Assembly: GCA_021325475.1 (NCBI GenBank)
Contig: JAJPHA010000021.1
Location: forward strand, 36,473-100,472
DNA length: 64,000 nt
Origin: Rhodanobacteraceae bacterium
GTDB lineage: Bacteria; Pseudomonadota; Gammaproteobacteria; Xanthomonadales; Rhodanobacteraceae
Direction: 5' to 3'
The position numbers and the translations under genes were made by a program. The notes under the pieces are model-generated. The model saw only the letters and a program-made list of their open reading frames with translations, did no database searches and was not told the DNA's origin. This document shows positions 54,760 to 63,776 of this stretch, piece by piece. Positions within the stretch are counted from its first letter, which is position 1. The number at the start of each line of letters is the position of its first letter.

Positions 54760-55664
54760 GGCGCCTGCCCGGCCGGCGCGACCGGCTTCGACTGCGCCAG
54801 CACCCAGGCCGCGACCAGGCGCGCGCGGTCCTTGCCGAGCACCGGCTCCCACGCCGGCATCTGGCCGCTGCGACCGTTGCGGATCGAAGTCTTGATCTCG
54901 TCCAGGCTGCCGCCGTACAGCCAGATGTCGTCGGTGAGATTCGGCGCGCCGATCAGCGGATTGCCCTTGCCGTCGGCGCCGTGGCAGGCGACGCACACGG
55001 TGAGGTAGCGCGCCTTGCCGGCCGCGGCGAGCTTCTCGTCCGCCTTGCGCCCGGACAAGCTGAGCACGTAGTTCGCCACCTCCTCGACGCCGGCCTCGCC
55101 GAGTGCGGCGCCGAGCGGCGGCATCACGCCGTTGCGGCCGCGCAGGATCGAGGTCAGCACCGCCTCCGGCGCGCCGCCGTACAGCCAGTCGTCGTCGGTG
55201 AGGTTCGGATAGCCCTTCGCGCCGCGCGCATCCGAGCCGTGGCACGCCGCGCAGTTGTTGGCGAACACGTTGTGGCCGACGTCCAAGGCTTTCGGATCGT
55301 TCGCCAGCGCCTCGAGCGGCAGATCGCGGAACTGCGCGAACAGGCTTTCGAGTTTGCGGTTCGCCGCGGCGAGATCGGCGCCGACTTCCTTGCCGGAGGT
55401 CCAGCCGAGCATGCCCGCATTCGCGCCGAGTCCCGGATAGAACGCGAGATACAACGCGCCGAACACCACCGTGAGCAGGAACAGGCCGAGCCACCACAAC
55501 GGCAGCGGATGATTGAGTTCGGTGAGATCCTCGTCCCAGGTGTGGCCGGTGGTCTGGCCGGCGCCGCCCGCCTTGGCGCGCGCGGTGGCGAGCAGCAGCC
55601 ACACCAGCGCGGCGATGCTGCCGAGCGTGAGGACGACGATGAACAGGCTCCAGAAGGTGCTCAT
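54756..55664 (-). CDS. ccoP: Cytochrome cbb3 oxidase subunit III CcoP (diheme)
   Basis: Membrane-anchored diheme cytochrome c of the cbb3 oxidase. The product is 302 residues with two N-terminal membrane segments (about 7-29 and 57-77) and two CxxCH sites (C138-H142 in CAACHGSDARG; C224-H228 in CVACHGADGKG), each with a distal Met motif (GVMPPLG and GQMPAWE). It overlaps ccoQ by 4 bases. Confidence 0.96.
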   Translation of the reverse strand: MSTFWSLFIVVLTLGSIAALVWLLLATARAKAGGAGQTTGHTWDEDLTELNHPLPLWWLGLFLLTVVFGALYLAFYPGLGANAGMLGWTSGKEVGADLAAANRKLESLFAQFRDLPLEALANDPKALDVGHNVFANNCAACHGSDARGAKGYPNLTDDDWLYGGAPEAVLTSILRGRNGVMPPLGAALGEAGVEEVANYVLSLSGRKADEKLAAAGKARYLTVCVACHGADGKGNPLIGAPNLTDDIWLYGGSLDEIKTSIRNGRSGQMPAWEPVLGKDRARLVAAWVLAQSKPVAPAGQAP

Positions 55665-55807
55665 GCGCGCGACTCCCCGCTCGGATCCTCGATCAGGGGA
55701 AGCTTGGCCGCGGCGGCGAAATCCTCGCGCCGGCCTCGGCTCCAGGCCCAGGCGACCAGGCCGAGGAACAGCGCGATCAGGATCGCGGTGAGAATGCCGG
55801 TCATCAT
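55661..55807 (-). CDS. ccoQ: Cbb3 oxidase subunit CcoQ
   Basis: Small single-span subunit, 48 residues ([30 protein letters not shown]). It stabilises CcoP in the complex. Two adjacent ATG codons (55807 and 55804) are possible starts; the first overlaps the ccoO stop. The position between ccoO and ccoP is standard. Confidence 0.9.
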   Translation of the reverse strand: MMTGILTAILIALFLGLVAWAWSRGRREDFAAAAKLPLIEDPSGESRA

Positions 55808-56418
55808 GGTGGCGTCTCCTTCGGCGCGAATTTGCCGAGACCTTGCAGATAGGCGATCAGCGCATCGAGCTCGGTCTTGCCGTTCACCGCCGCGGCGACG
55901 GAGGCGAAATCCGCTTCGCTGTACGGATCGCCGAGGCGGGCGAGACCGCGCATGTGCGATTCGACCTCCGCCGCCGACACCTGGGCCTTCGCCAGCCACG
56001 GGAAGCCGGGCATGTTGGATTCCGGCACGACGCTGCGCGGGTCGAGCAGATGCACGCGCTGCCATGCGTCGCTGTAGCGACCGCCGATGCGGGCGAGATC
56101 GGGGCCGGTGCGCTTGCTGCCCCACTGGAACGGCCGGTCGTAGACCGATTCGCCGGCGACGGAGTAATGGCCGTAGCGCTGCACGTCGGAGGCGAGCGCG
56201 CGGACCATCTGCGAATGGCAGTTGTAGCAACCCTCGCGGACGTAGATGTCGCGTCCGGCGAGGGCGAGCGGCGGATAGGGCTTGAGCCCCGGCACCGGCT
56301 CGATCACCTGGGCCTGGAACATCAGCGGCACGATCTCGACCAGGCCGCCGATGCTGATGACGAGCAGCGTGAGCACGGCCATCAGGCCGATGTTCTTCTC
56401 GATCAGGGCATGATTCAT
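55804..56418 (-). CDS. ccoO: Cytochrome cbb3 oxidase subunit II CcoO
   Basis: Monoheme cytochrome c subunit, 204 residues, with an N-terminal membrane anchor (about 10-33) and heme site C64-x2-C67-H68 ([12 protein letters not shown]), followed by [32 protein letters not shown]. It lies 10 bases after ccoN. Confidence 0.97.
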   Translation of the reverse strand: MNHALIEKNIGLMAVLTLLVISIGGLVEIVPLMFQAQVIEPVPGLKPYPPLALAGRDIYVREGCYNCHSQMVRALASDVQRYGHYSVAGESVYDRPFQWGSKRTGPDLARIGGRYSDAWQRVHLLDPRSVVPESNMPGFPWLAKAQVSAAEVESHMRGLARLGDPYSEADFASVAAAVNGKTELDALIAYLQGLGKFAPKETPP

Positions 56419-56428
56419 GGCGGTCTCC

Positions 56429-57853
56429 TCAGGCCGCGACCGCGGTGGGAATCGGCACCGGCGCCGGCGCGCGCACGCCGCGCCAGGTGCGCCAGACGTT
56501 CCAGGCCATGATGAACATGCCGGCGAGCACGAGCAGGCCGCCGAGCAGGCGGGTGACGTAGAACGGGTGCGTCTGCGCCAGCGACTCGATGAAGGTGTAG
56601 GTGAGCGTGCCGTCGGGGTTGGTCGCGCGCCACATCAGGCCCTGCATCACGCCGGCGATCCACATCGAGGCGATGTAGACGACGACGCCGATCGTCGCGA
56701 TCCAGAAGTGCAGGTCGATCAACCGGGTCGAATACATGCGCTCGACGCCGAGCAGGCGCGGGATCATGCAGTACAGCGAACCGATCGAGATGAACGCCAC
56801 CCAGCCGAGCGCGCCGGAATGCACGTGGCCGATGGTCCAGTCGGTGTAGTGCGACAGCGCGTTGACGGTCTTGATCGACATCATCGGCCCCTCGAAGGTC
56901 GACATGCCGTAGAACGACAGCGCCACGATCATGAACTTGAGCACCGGATCGGTGCGCAATTTGTGCCACGCGCCGGACAGGGTCATGATGCCGTTGATCA
57001 TGCCGCCCCACGACGGCGCGAGCAGGATCAGCGAGAACACCATGCCGAGCGACTGCGCCCAGTCGGGCAGCGCGGTGTAGTGCAGGTGGTGCGGGCCGGC
57101 CCACATGTACACCGCGATCAGCGCCCAGAAGTGCACGACCGAGAGGCGGTACGAATAGATCGGCCGTTGCGCCTGCTTCGGCACGTAGTAGTACATCATG
57201 CCGAGGAAGCCGGCGGTGAGGAAAAAGCCGACCGCGTTGTGGCCGTACCACCACTGCACCATCGCATCGACCGCGCCCGAATACACCGGATACGATTTCC
57301 ACAGCGACACCGGCAGCGCCAGATTGTTGACGATGTGCAGCACCGCCACGGTGAGGATGAACGAGCCGTAGAACCAGTTCGCCACGTAGATGTGCTTGAC
57401 CCGGCGCCGGGCGATGGTGCCGAAGAAGACGATGCCGAAGACGATCCAGACGACGGCGATGAGCAGGTCGATCGGCCATTCCGGCTCGGCGTATTCCTTG
57501 GCCTGGGTGATGCCGAGCGGCAGCGTGATCGCCACCGCGACGATCACCGCCTGCCAGCCCCAGAACACGAACGCGGCGAGCCGGTCGCCGAACAGGCGCG
57601 TCTGGCAGGTGCGCTGCACGACGTGGAACGCGGTGCCCATCAGCGCGCAGCCGCCGAAGGCGAAGATCACGGCGTTGGTGTGCAGCGGCCGCAGCCGACT
57701 GTAGGTGAGATACGGGATGTCGAAGTTGAGCGCCGGCCAGGCGAGCTGGGCGGCGATGAAGGCGCCGACGCCCATGCCGACGATGCCCCACAGGATCGTG
57801 GCGATGACGAACTGGCGCACCACCTTGTCGTTGTAGGTCGAGGAAAGGTCCAT
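56429..57853 (-). CDS. ccoN: Cytochrome cbb3 oxidase catalytic subunit I CcoN
   Basis: Heme-copper oxidase catalytic subunit that reduces O2 with high affinity. The product is 474 residues with about 12 membrane helices. Motifs include [16 protein letters not shown] (low-spin heme His), [22 protein letters not shown] (copper site with the Tyr-containing helix), and [17 protein letters not shown]. It heads the ccoNOQP operon behind an FNR/Anr-type box. Confidence 0.97.
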   Translation of the reverse strand: MDLSSTYNDKVVRQFVIATILWGIVGMGVGAFIAAQLAWPALNFDIPYLTYSRLRPLHTNAVIFAFGGCALMGTAFHVVQRTCQTRLFGDRLAAFVFWGWQAVIVAVAITLPLGITQAKEYAEPEWPIDLLIAVVWIVFGIVFFGTIARRRVKHIYVANWFYGSFILTVAVLHIVNNLALPVSLWKSYPVYSGAVDAMVQWWYGHNAVGFFLTAGFLGMMYYYVPKQAQRPIYSYRLSVVHFWALIAVYMWAGPHHLHYTALPDWAQSLGMVFSLILLAPSWGGMINGIMTLSGAWHKLRTDPVLKFMIVALSFYGMSTFEGPMMSIKTVNALSHYTDWTIGHVHSGALGWVAFISIGSLYCMIPRLLGVERMYSTRLIDLHFWIATIGVVVYIASMWIAGVMQGLMWRATNPDGTLTYTFIESLAQTHPFYVTRLLGGLLVLAGMFIMAWNVWRTWRGVRAPAPVPIPTAVAA

Positions 57854-57910
57854 GCGAACTCCGCGCGGCGGGGATCGCGCGCAGTTTCGGCGACGCCGGT
57901 CGCGGAGGAA

Positions 57911-57924
57911 TTGATCGAAGTCAA
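57911..57924 (-). promoter_or_regulatory. FNR/Anr box upstream of ccoN
   Basis: TTGATCGAAGTCAA matches the TTGAT-N4-ATCAA consensus with one mismatch. It lies 58-71 bases ahead of the ccoN ATG, so a start of transcription near 57876 would place it at the class II position (-41.5). This predicts induction of the oxidase under low oxygen by an FNR-type regulator encoded elsewhere. Confidence 0.82.
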
Positions 57925-57953
57925 ATGCGCGCGTTGCCGCGCGGCGGAGACGC

Positions 57954-59090
57954 TCAGCGCGCGCCGTGCAGGGCGGCGAGCACCGGCGCGGCCTGGGCCT
58001 CGCGACCGAGCGCGCGCGCCACGCGCGCCAGCGCCTCGCCGAGGTCGGCGGCGTTGCCGGCGCACAGCGTGGCGTGGCCGACCTTGCGTCCGGCGCGCGG
58101 CGACTTGCCGTAGTCGTGCCAGTGGCCGCGGGGTTCGCGCAGCACCGGGCCGGCGTCCGGCAATTGGCCGATCCAGTTCAACATCACGCTGACGCCGAGC
58201 GCGGCGGTGTCGCCGAGCGGCAGGCCGAGCACCGCGCGCACGTGGTTCTCGAACTGGCTGCACGGCGCGCCTTCGATGGTCCAGTGGCCGGAGTTGTGCA
58301 CCCGCGGCGCCATCTCGTTGCCGAGCAGCTTGCCGTCGCGCACGAACAGCTCGAGCGCGAACACGCCGACGTAGTCGAGATGCTCGGCGATGCGGCGGGC
58401 GTGGTGGGTGGCGAGCTCGGCGAGGCCGGCGGCGTCGGGCGCCGGCGCCAGACTGGCGGACAAAATGCCGTCGCTGTGCCAGTTCTGGACCAGCGGATAG
58501 GTGGCGAATGCGCCGTCGCGGCCGCGCACGGCGACCACCGAGACCTCGCGCTCGAACGCCACCCAGGCTTCCAGGATCGACGGCGCGCCGCCGAGCGCGC
58601 GCCAGGCGGCGTCGATGTCGTCGGCGCTGCGCAGGCGGAACTGGCCCTTGCCGTCGTAACCGAGCCGGCGCGTCTTCAGCACCGCGGGAAAGCCGATCGT
58701 GGCCGCGGCGCGGACGAGATCCTCGCGGCTGTCGACGGTGGCGAACGCCGGCGTCTCCAGGCCGAGTTCGCGGAACATGGATTTCTCCGCCAGCCGATCC
58801 TGCGCCAGCGCCAGCGCGCGCGGATTCGGCGAGACGCGGGTATGTTCGGTCAGCCAGTGCGCGGTGTCGGCCGGCACGTTCTCGAAGTCGAACGTGGCGA
58901 CGTCGATCTGTGCGGCGAATCGTTCCAGCGCGGCGAAGTCGCGCCAGTCGGCGACCAGCAGCGGCGCGACCTGCCCGGCGCAGGCGTCGGCGACGTTGTC
59001 GACGATGAGGAACCGCACGCCGAGCGGCGCGCCGGCGAGCGCCAGCATGCGCGCGAGCTGCCCGCCGCCGAGAACCCCGATCGTGCTCAT
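57954..59090 (-). CDS. purK: N5-carboxyaminoimidazole ribonucleotide synthase PurK
   Basis: ATP-grasp enzyme that carboxylates AIR in purine synthesis. The product is 378 residues from ATG 59090 ([20 protein letters not shown]), with [14 protein letters not shown] and [16 protein letters not shown]. The start overlaps the purE stop (ATGA), so the pair is coupled. Confidence 0.97.
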   Translation of the reverse strand: MSTIGVLGGGQLARMLALAGAPLGVRFLIVDNVADACAGQVAPLLVADWRDFAALERFAAQIDVATFDFENVPADTAHWLTEHTRVSPNPRALALAQDRLAEKSMFRELGLETPAFATVDSREDLVRAAATIGFPAVLKTRRLGYDGKGQFRLRSADDIDAAWRALGGAPSILEAWVAFEREVSVVAVRGRDGAFATYPLVQNWHSDGILSASLAPAPDAAGLAELATHHARRIAEHLDYVGVFALELFVRDGKLLGNEMAPRVHNSGHWTIEGAPCSQFENHVRAVLGLPLGDTAALGVSVMLNWIGQLPDAGPVLREPRGHWHDYGKSPRAGRKVGHATLCAGNAADLGEALARVARALGREAQAAPVLAALHGAR

Positions 59091-59596
59091 GCCGTGCGCG
59101 GATCGGGCCGGGCCAGCACGTCGGCGGTCTGTGCGCGGCGGTAGTCCTCGAGCCGGCGCGCGACCGCGGCATCGGTGGTGGCGAGCAGGGCGACGGCGAA
59201 CAGCGCGGCGTTGACCGCGCCGGCCTTGCCGATGGCGAAGGTGGCCACCGGGATGCCGGCGGGCATCTGCACGATCGACAGCAGCGAATCGAGCCCGTTC
59301 AGCGCCTGCGACGGCACCGGCACGCCGAGCACCGGCAGCGCGGTCTTGGCCGCCAGCATGCCGGGCAGATGCGCGGCGCCGCCGGCGCCGGCGATGATCG
59401 CGCGCAAGCCGCGCGACTCGGCGCTGCCGGCATAGTCGAACAGGAGATCCGGCGTGCGGTGCGCCGAGACCACGCGCACTTCGTGGGCGACGTCGAGTTG
59501 CGTCAGGACGGCGGCGGCGTGCTGCAGCGTGTCCCAGTCGGATCGCGAACCCATCACCACGCCGACCCGCGCCGGCGTTGCGCGCTCTGCATTCAT
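59087..59596 (-). CDS. purE: N5-carboxyaminoimidazole ribonucleotide mutase PurE
   Basis: Class I PurE that moves the carboxyl group of N5-CAIR to give CAIR, the step after PurK. The product is 169 residues with [18 protein letters not shown] and [16 protein letters not shown]. It diverges from the Trm112-like gene across 55 bp. Confidence 0.97.
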   Translation of the reverse strand: MNAERATPARVGVVMGSRSDWDTLQHAAAVLTQLDVAHEVRVVSAHRTPDLLFDYAGSAESRGLRAIIAGAGGAAHLPGMLAAKTALPVLGVPVPSQALNGLDSLLSIVQMPAGIPVATFAIGKAGAVNAALFAVALLATTDAAVARRLEDYRRAQTADVLARPDPRTA

Positions 59597-59651
59597 GGCC
59601 TGTGTCCCGCAAAAACATTATTCTAGGCGCAACCCGTCGCCCGTGCCCACC

Positions 59652-59924
59652 ATGGACAAACGCCTGCTCGACATCCTGTGCTGCCCGGCCACCAAGGTGC
59701 CGGTGCGACCGCTGACCAAGACCGAGCTCGAAGCGCTCAACCGCGCCGTCGGTGCCGGCAGCGTGCGGACCACCGGCGGCAATGCGGTCGCCGCGCCGCT
59801 CGCGGCCGGCCTGATCACCACCGACGGCAAACTCATCTACCGGATCGAGGACGACATCCCGGTGATGCTGGTGGACGAAGCCATCGGCACCGGCCAGTTG
59901 GAGGGTTTTCCCGCTGCGCGCTGA
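59652..59924 (+). CDS. Trm112/YcaR-like small protein
   Basis: A 90-residue protein of the Trm112/DUF343 family: LLDILCCPATKVPVRPLTKTELEALN at the start and LITTDGKLIYRIEDDIPVMLVDEA near the end. The second Cys pair of the zinc site seen in some members is absent. In gammaproteobacteria such genes often lie near lipid A or nucleotide sugar genes, and their role is unclear. Confidence 0.85.
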   Translation: MDKRLLDILCCPATKVPVRPLTKTELEALNRAVGAGSVRTTGGNAVAAPLAAGLITTDGKLIYRIEDDIPVMLVDEAIGTGQLEGFPAAR

Positions 59925-59980
59925 GGCAGCCTCGCCGCTCGTCGGTGCGACTCTGCGCCGGCGCGGAACGTCACGGATTC

Positions 59981-60011
59981 TGTGAACTGCTTCACATTTT
60001 GCGTATATAAA
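59981..60011 (+). promoter_or_regulatory. CRP/Clp-like palindrome and -10 box upstream of DUF1631 gene
   Basis: TGTGAACTGCTTCACA (59981-59996) has perfect TGTGA-N6-TCACA half-sites, the target of CRP and of Xanthomonadales Clp. An AT-rich TATATAAA follows at 60004-60011 as a -10 candidate. The palindrome would then overlap the -35 region, which could mean repression rather than class II activation. The next gene starts 60 bases further on. Confidence 0.6.
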
Positions 60012-60070
60012 GGAATTATGCTCGCCCGAACAGCGGGCGCGCGGCGGCAGCCGCGGCGAGACAGGGTGCC

Positions 60071-62488
60071 ATGAACAATCCCACCGGCGACAGCAGCAAG
60101 GTTGTCGATCTGCAACAGCGTCAGGCGAGCCAGGCCGCCAGCGGCGACCGACTCGGCGAATTGCTGAAATCGGTGCGCGGCACCGCGCTCAAGCGCTTGC
60201 AGGGGCTGGTCGCGACGTTGTTCGAGAACGTCGACGATGCGCTGTTCGATCTGGCCGAGAAGGCCGAGAACAACGCGATCCAGACGCAATACTTCGACGG
60301 CATGCGCGAGGTGCGCAAGAAGCGCCAGCTCGTCGAGCGCCTGTTCCAGGATCAGCTCGGCAAGGTGTTCAACGATTTCGCCGCCGGCAAGCTGCAACCG
60401 GCGAAGGCCGAGGCGACCGCGCACAGCAGCGGCGGCGACCTGTCGCTGGTCGACGATACCGAGCTCGAGGAATCGCTGGCCATCGCCAGCACCGTGGCCA
60501 AGGCGGAAAACCGCCTGGCCCGTCCGTTGTTCGCGGTCAATCAGCGCCTCTCGGTGATCCTGGGCGGGGCGAAGGTCGAGGACGCCACCAATCCGATCGC
60601 GCCGGCGCCGCTGTGCCAGGCGTTCCGCAACGCCATGCGCGAGCTGGAGCTCAACCTCCAGACCAAGCTCATCATCTACAAGCTGTTCGACCGCTACGTG
60701 ATGGCGGGCCTGGACGCGCTGTACGAGGAGATCAACACCCTGCTGATCCAGGCCGGCGTGCTGCCGCAGATCCGTCACACCGTTCCGGGCGGCGGGCGGC
60801 CGTACCGGCCGATGCCGCCGGCCGCCGGCATGGCCGGCGCCGCGCCTGGGGCGCCCGCGCCGGGCGCGGCCGATACCGGCTACGCGGCCTATCCCGGCTA
60901 CGACCCCGCCGCGGCGCAATTGCAGGCCGAGCTCTACAACACCGTGCGCTCGCTGCTCGCGCAGCGTCGCGCCACGCTGGGCGAGGTGGCCGACTACCAG
61001 GGCGCGCCCGGTCAGCCGGTGCCGGTGGTCGCGCCGACCGAACTGCTGTCCGCGCTGACCCTGCTGCAGAACCAGGCGCTGATGGCGCAGAGCCAGGCCC
61101 ACACCGCGGTCGACGCGGCGCAGACGGTGGCCGACGCGGCGCAGGCCGTGCAGCAGATCAAGCAGGCCCTGCTCGAGCAGGCCGGCAAGCTCCACGGCAC
61201 CGAGAAGGCGCGCGTGACCGGCGCCGACGAGGACACCATCGACCTCGTCGGCATGCTGTTCGAATTCATCCTGCAGGACCGCAATCTGCCGGCGCAGATG
61301 CAGGCCCTGATCGCCCGGCTGCAGATTCCGTTCCTCAAGGTCGCGATCCTCGACAAGCACCTGTTCGCGCAGAAGACGCATCCGGCGCGGCAACTGCTCG
61401 ACCTGATGGCCGAGGCCGCCATGGGCTGGTCGGAGGAATCCGACCGCGATCACCGGCTGTACGACAAGGTCAAGCAGACGGTCGAATCGCTGCTCAAGGA
61501 GTTCGACGACGATCTTGCGGTGTTCGAGCGCGCGCGCGACGACTTCGCCAAGTTCCTCGAAGCCAACAAGAAGCGTGCCGAGCTCGCCGAGCAGCGCGCC
61601 GCCGAAGCCACCCGCGGCCGCGAGAAGCTGCACGCGGCGCGGCGCGCCGCGGCGCGCGAGATCCTCAAGCGCGTGGAAGGCAGGCAACTGCCGGACATCA
61701 TCTACAACGTGCTCACCCGCCCGTGGGCGAACTATCTCGTGCTGACGCTGCTGCGCCAGGGCGAGGAGTCCGACGAATGGCGCCAGGCGCTGCGCTTCGC
61801 CGATGAGTTCGTCTGGAGCGCGCAACCGAAAGCCACCGATGCCGATCGCACGCGCCTGAAGGGTCTGCTGCCGGCACTGGAGAAGAGCCTGCGTCACGGC
61901 CTCGCCACCGTCGCCTACCACGAGAACGACGTCAAGCAGTTGATGCACGAATTGAACGCGTTCTACCGCGGCCTGTTGCAGGGCGAGGCGCCGGCGACCG
62001 GCGCCGAGGCGGCCGCGCGGGACAAGGCGGCGGCGGAGAGCGCGGCGCCGTTCGAGATCGTCGGCAAGGCGGTGCCGGCCGCGGCGACCGACAGCCCGAT
62101 CGAGGAGATCACCCTGCGCGAGACCGAGGAAGCCGCGCCGGAGGCGAACTACGACGCCGACGACGAATGCCTGAAACAGGCCAAGGAGATGAAGGTCGGC
62201 ACCTGGGTCGAGTTCACCGATCCGAACACCGGCACCAAGGAGCGCGCCAAGCTGTCGTGGATCAGCCCGATCAGCTCGAAGTATCTGTTCGTCAACCGCA
62301 AGGGCTTGAAGGTGTCGGACAAGACCGTGTTCGCGCTCGCCGCCGAGATCCGCCGCGGCCATGCGGTGATCCTCGAGGAAGTGCCGCTGTTCGATCGCGC
62401 GCTCGATGCCATAGTCGAACGCCTGAAGGCCGCGCACACGCCGACTCCGGCGGCCAATCCGAATCCGCCGCCGGCGCAGCCGGGCTGA
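60071..62488 (+). CDS. DUF1631 family protein
   Basis: A large soluble protein of 805 residues with no signal peptide or membrane segment. It has long helical stretches with one low-complexity Gly/Ala/Pro region (about 235-280). The C-terminal part from about residue 706 (VGTWVEFTDPNTGTKERAKL, then SPISSKYLFVNRKGLK) looks like a PilZ-type beta barrel, but the RxxxR and D/NxSxxG signature for c-di-GMP is not obvious. DUF1631 has no firmly established role. A CRP/Clp-like site lies upstream and nadC follows. Confidence 0.8.
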   Translation: MNNPTGDSSKVVDLQQRQASQAASGDRLGELLKSVRGTALKRLQGLVATLFENVDDALFDLAEKAENNAIQTQYFDGMREVRKKRQLVERLFQDQLGKVFNDFAAGKLQPAKAEATAHSSGGDLSLVDDTELEESLAIASTVAKAENRLARPLFAVNQRLSVILGGAKVEDATNPIAPAPLCQAFRNAMRELELNLQTKLIIYKLFDRYVMAGLDALYEEINTLLIQAGVLPQIRHTVPGGGRPYRPMPPAAGMAGAAPGAPAPGAADTGYAAYPGYDPAAAQLQAELYNTVRSLLAQRRATLGEVADYQGAPGQPVPVVAPTELLSALTLLQNQALMAQSQAHTAVDAAQTVADAAQAVQQIKQALLEQAGKLHGTEKARVTGADEDTIDLVGMLFEFILQDRNLPAQMQALIARLQIPFLKVAILDKHLFAQKTHPARQLLDLMAEAAMGWSEESDRDHRLYDKVKQTVESLLKEFDDDLAVFERARDDFAKFLEANKKRAELAEQRAAEATRGREKLHAARRAAAREILKRVEGRQLPDIIYNVLTRPWANYLVLTLLRQGEESDEWRQALRFADEFVWSAQPKATDADRTRLKGLLPALEKSLRHGLATVAYHENDVKQLMHELNAFYRGLLQGEAPATGAEAAARDKAAAESAAPFEIVGKAVPAAATDSPIEEITLRETEEAAPEANYDADDECLKQAKEMKVGTWVEFTDPNTGTKERAKLSWISPISSKYLFVNRKGLKVSDKTVFALAAEIRRGHAVILEEVPLFDRALDAIVERLKAAHTPTPAANPNPPPAQPG

Positions 62489-62555
62489 GCGGACGCATCG
62501 CGCCACTGGGTATACTTGCGCCTCGCCGCCGTCGCGGCGAGGAGCCGTCTGCCCG

Positions 62556-63419
62556 ATGGAAGCGTCTGCATCCGCCCGCCGACCGCGCCCGCCCGATCCG
62601 GCGCGCATCGAAGACGACGTCCGCCGCGCGCTCGCCGAGGACATCGGTCCGGGCGATGCGACCGCGGATCTGCTGCCGGCGGAGCTGGCCGCGCGGGCGC
62701 GCGTCGTCACCCGCGAGGCGATGGTGCTGGCCGGACGGCCGTGGTTCGACGCCTGCTTCCGCGCGCTCGATCCGGCCGTCGCGATCGCCTGGCATTTCGA
62801 GGATGCCGACCGCGTCCCCGCCGACAGCGTCCTGTGCGTCCTGCACGGCCGCGCCCGCGCCCTGGTCGGCGCCGAGCGCAGCGCGCTCAATTTCCTGCAG
62901 ACCCTGTCCGGCACGGCCACGCGCACGGCCGAGTACGTGGACGCCGCGCGCGGCACGCGCGCGCGCATCCTCGACACGCGCAAGACCCTGCCGGGTCTGC
63001 GCCTGGCGCAGAAATACGCGGTGCGCTGCGGCGGCGCGGAGAATCATCGCATCGGCTTGTTCGACGCCATCCTGATCAAGGAAAACCACATCGCCGCCGC
63101 CGGCGGCATCGCGCCGGCGGTGCGCGCCGCACGCGCGCGCCACCCGCGGTTGCTGCTCGAGGTCGAAGTGGAAAACTTCGCCGAACTCGACGCAGCGCTC
63201 GCCGCCGGCGTCGACCGCATCCTGCTCGACGAATTCCCGCTCGAGGACATCCGCCGCGCGGTCGCGCACGTCGCCGGCCGCGTGCCGCTGGAAGTGTCCG
63301 GCGGCGTGAGTCTCGAACGGCTGCCGGCGCTCGCCGCCACCGGCGTCGACTTCATCTCCGTCGGCGCCCTGACCAAACACGTGCGCGCGGTCGATCTGTC
63401 GATGCGCGTGTTCTGGTGA
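62556..63419 (+). CDS. nadC: Quinolinate phosphoribosyltransferase NadC
   Basis: Converts quinolinate and PRPP to nicotinate mononucleotide in de novo NAD synthesis. The product is 287 residues with EDIGPGDATADLLP near the start, SGTATRTAEYVDAARG, LDTRKTLPGLRLAQKYAVRCGG, and the barrel end EVSGGVSLERLPALAATGVDFISVGALTKH. It lies 67 bases after the DUF1631 gene. Confidence 0.97.
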   Translation: MEASASARRPRPPDPARIEDDVRRALAEDIGPGDATADLLPAELAARARVVTREAMVLAGRPWFDACFRALDPAVAIAWHFEDADRVPADSVLCVLHGRARALVGAERSALNFLQTLSGTATRTAEYVDAARGTRARILDTRKTLPGLRLAQKYAVRCGGAENHRIGLFDAILIKENHIAAAGGIAPAVRAARARHPRLLLEVEVENFAELDAALAAGVDRILLDEFPLEDIRRAVAHVAGRVPLEVSGGVSLERLPALAATGVDFISVGALTKHVRAVDLSMRVFW

Positions 63420-63483
63420 ATCCGGCGGGACAACGCCGATCCATGCGATTTCCGCGAGGAGCGCACCGCGACGTGGTGCAGGG

Positions 63484-63600
63484 GCGCCGCGCGGTTTCGG
63501 CCACGCTCAGGCCCAGCGCGGGCAACACGTCTTCGCGCAGGATGGCTCCCGGATGGGTCGGAGCGCGGTTCGGGTTGCGCTTGGCGGCGCATTCGGTCAT
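63484..63600 (-). pseudogene. higA: HigA-type antitoxin fragment
   Basis: From ATG 63600 the minus strand encodes about 39 residues typical of HigA antitoxins (RAPTHPGAILREDVLPALGLSVAETAR in two parts). The helix-turn-helix that should follow is replaced by unrelated sequence, so most of the gene is gone. It overlaps the end of the higB fragment. Confidence 0.72.
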
Positions 63601-63740
63601 GCCGGTTCCTCGTGGTATTGCTCCAGGTCCACGCGCAGCGCATCGCCTTCGGCCCATTCAAAAGTGATGCGCCACGGCCCGTTCACGTGCAGGCTGTAGC
63701 GCGTCGGCTTGAATCCGCGCCGCGGCGCAGTTTCCGCGGA
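63597..63740 (-). pseudogene. higB: HigB-type toxin fragment (3' end)
   Basis: The minus strand encodes about 40 residues like the C-terminus of HigB/RelE mRNA interferases (RYSLHVNGPWRITFEW, then DALRVDLEQYHEEPA) and stops within the higA ATG (ATGA overlap), the natural higBA order. The upstream 60% of the gene is missing; recognisable sequence ends at the dispersed motif at 63741. Confidence 0.72.
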
Positions 63741-63776
63741 CCTGATTGGCGCCGAAATTCAGTCTGCCGCCTCTCC
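63741..63776 (+). repeat. 36 bp dispersed motif, copy 2
   Basis: Matches 23349-23384 with two mismatches. It lies exactly where the higB fragment breaks off. It runs into a palindrome CTCTCCCGC/GCGGGAGAG (63771-63790) of the kind seen in REP-like elements. Confidence 0.75.

Noticed and set aside
59837..62983. A second 1048-codon minus-strand frame opposite the DUF1631 gene
   Set aside because: Same kind of antisense artefact; it also covers parts of neighbouring genes.
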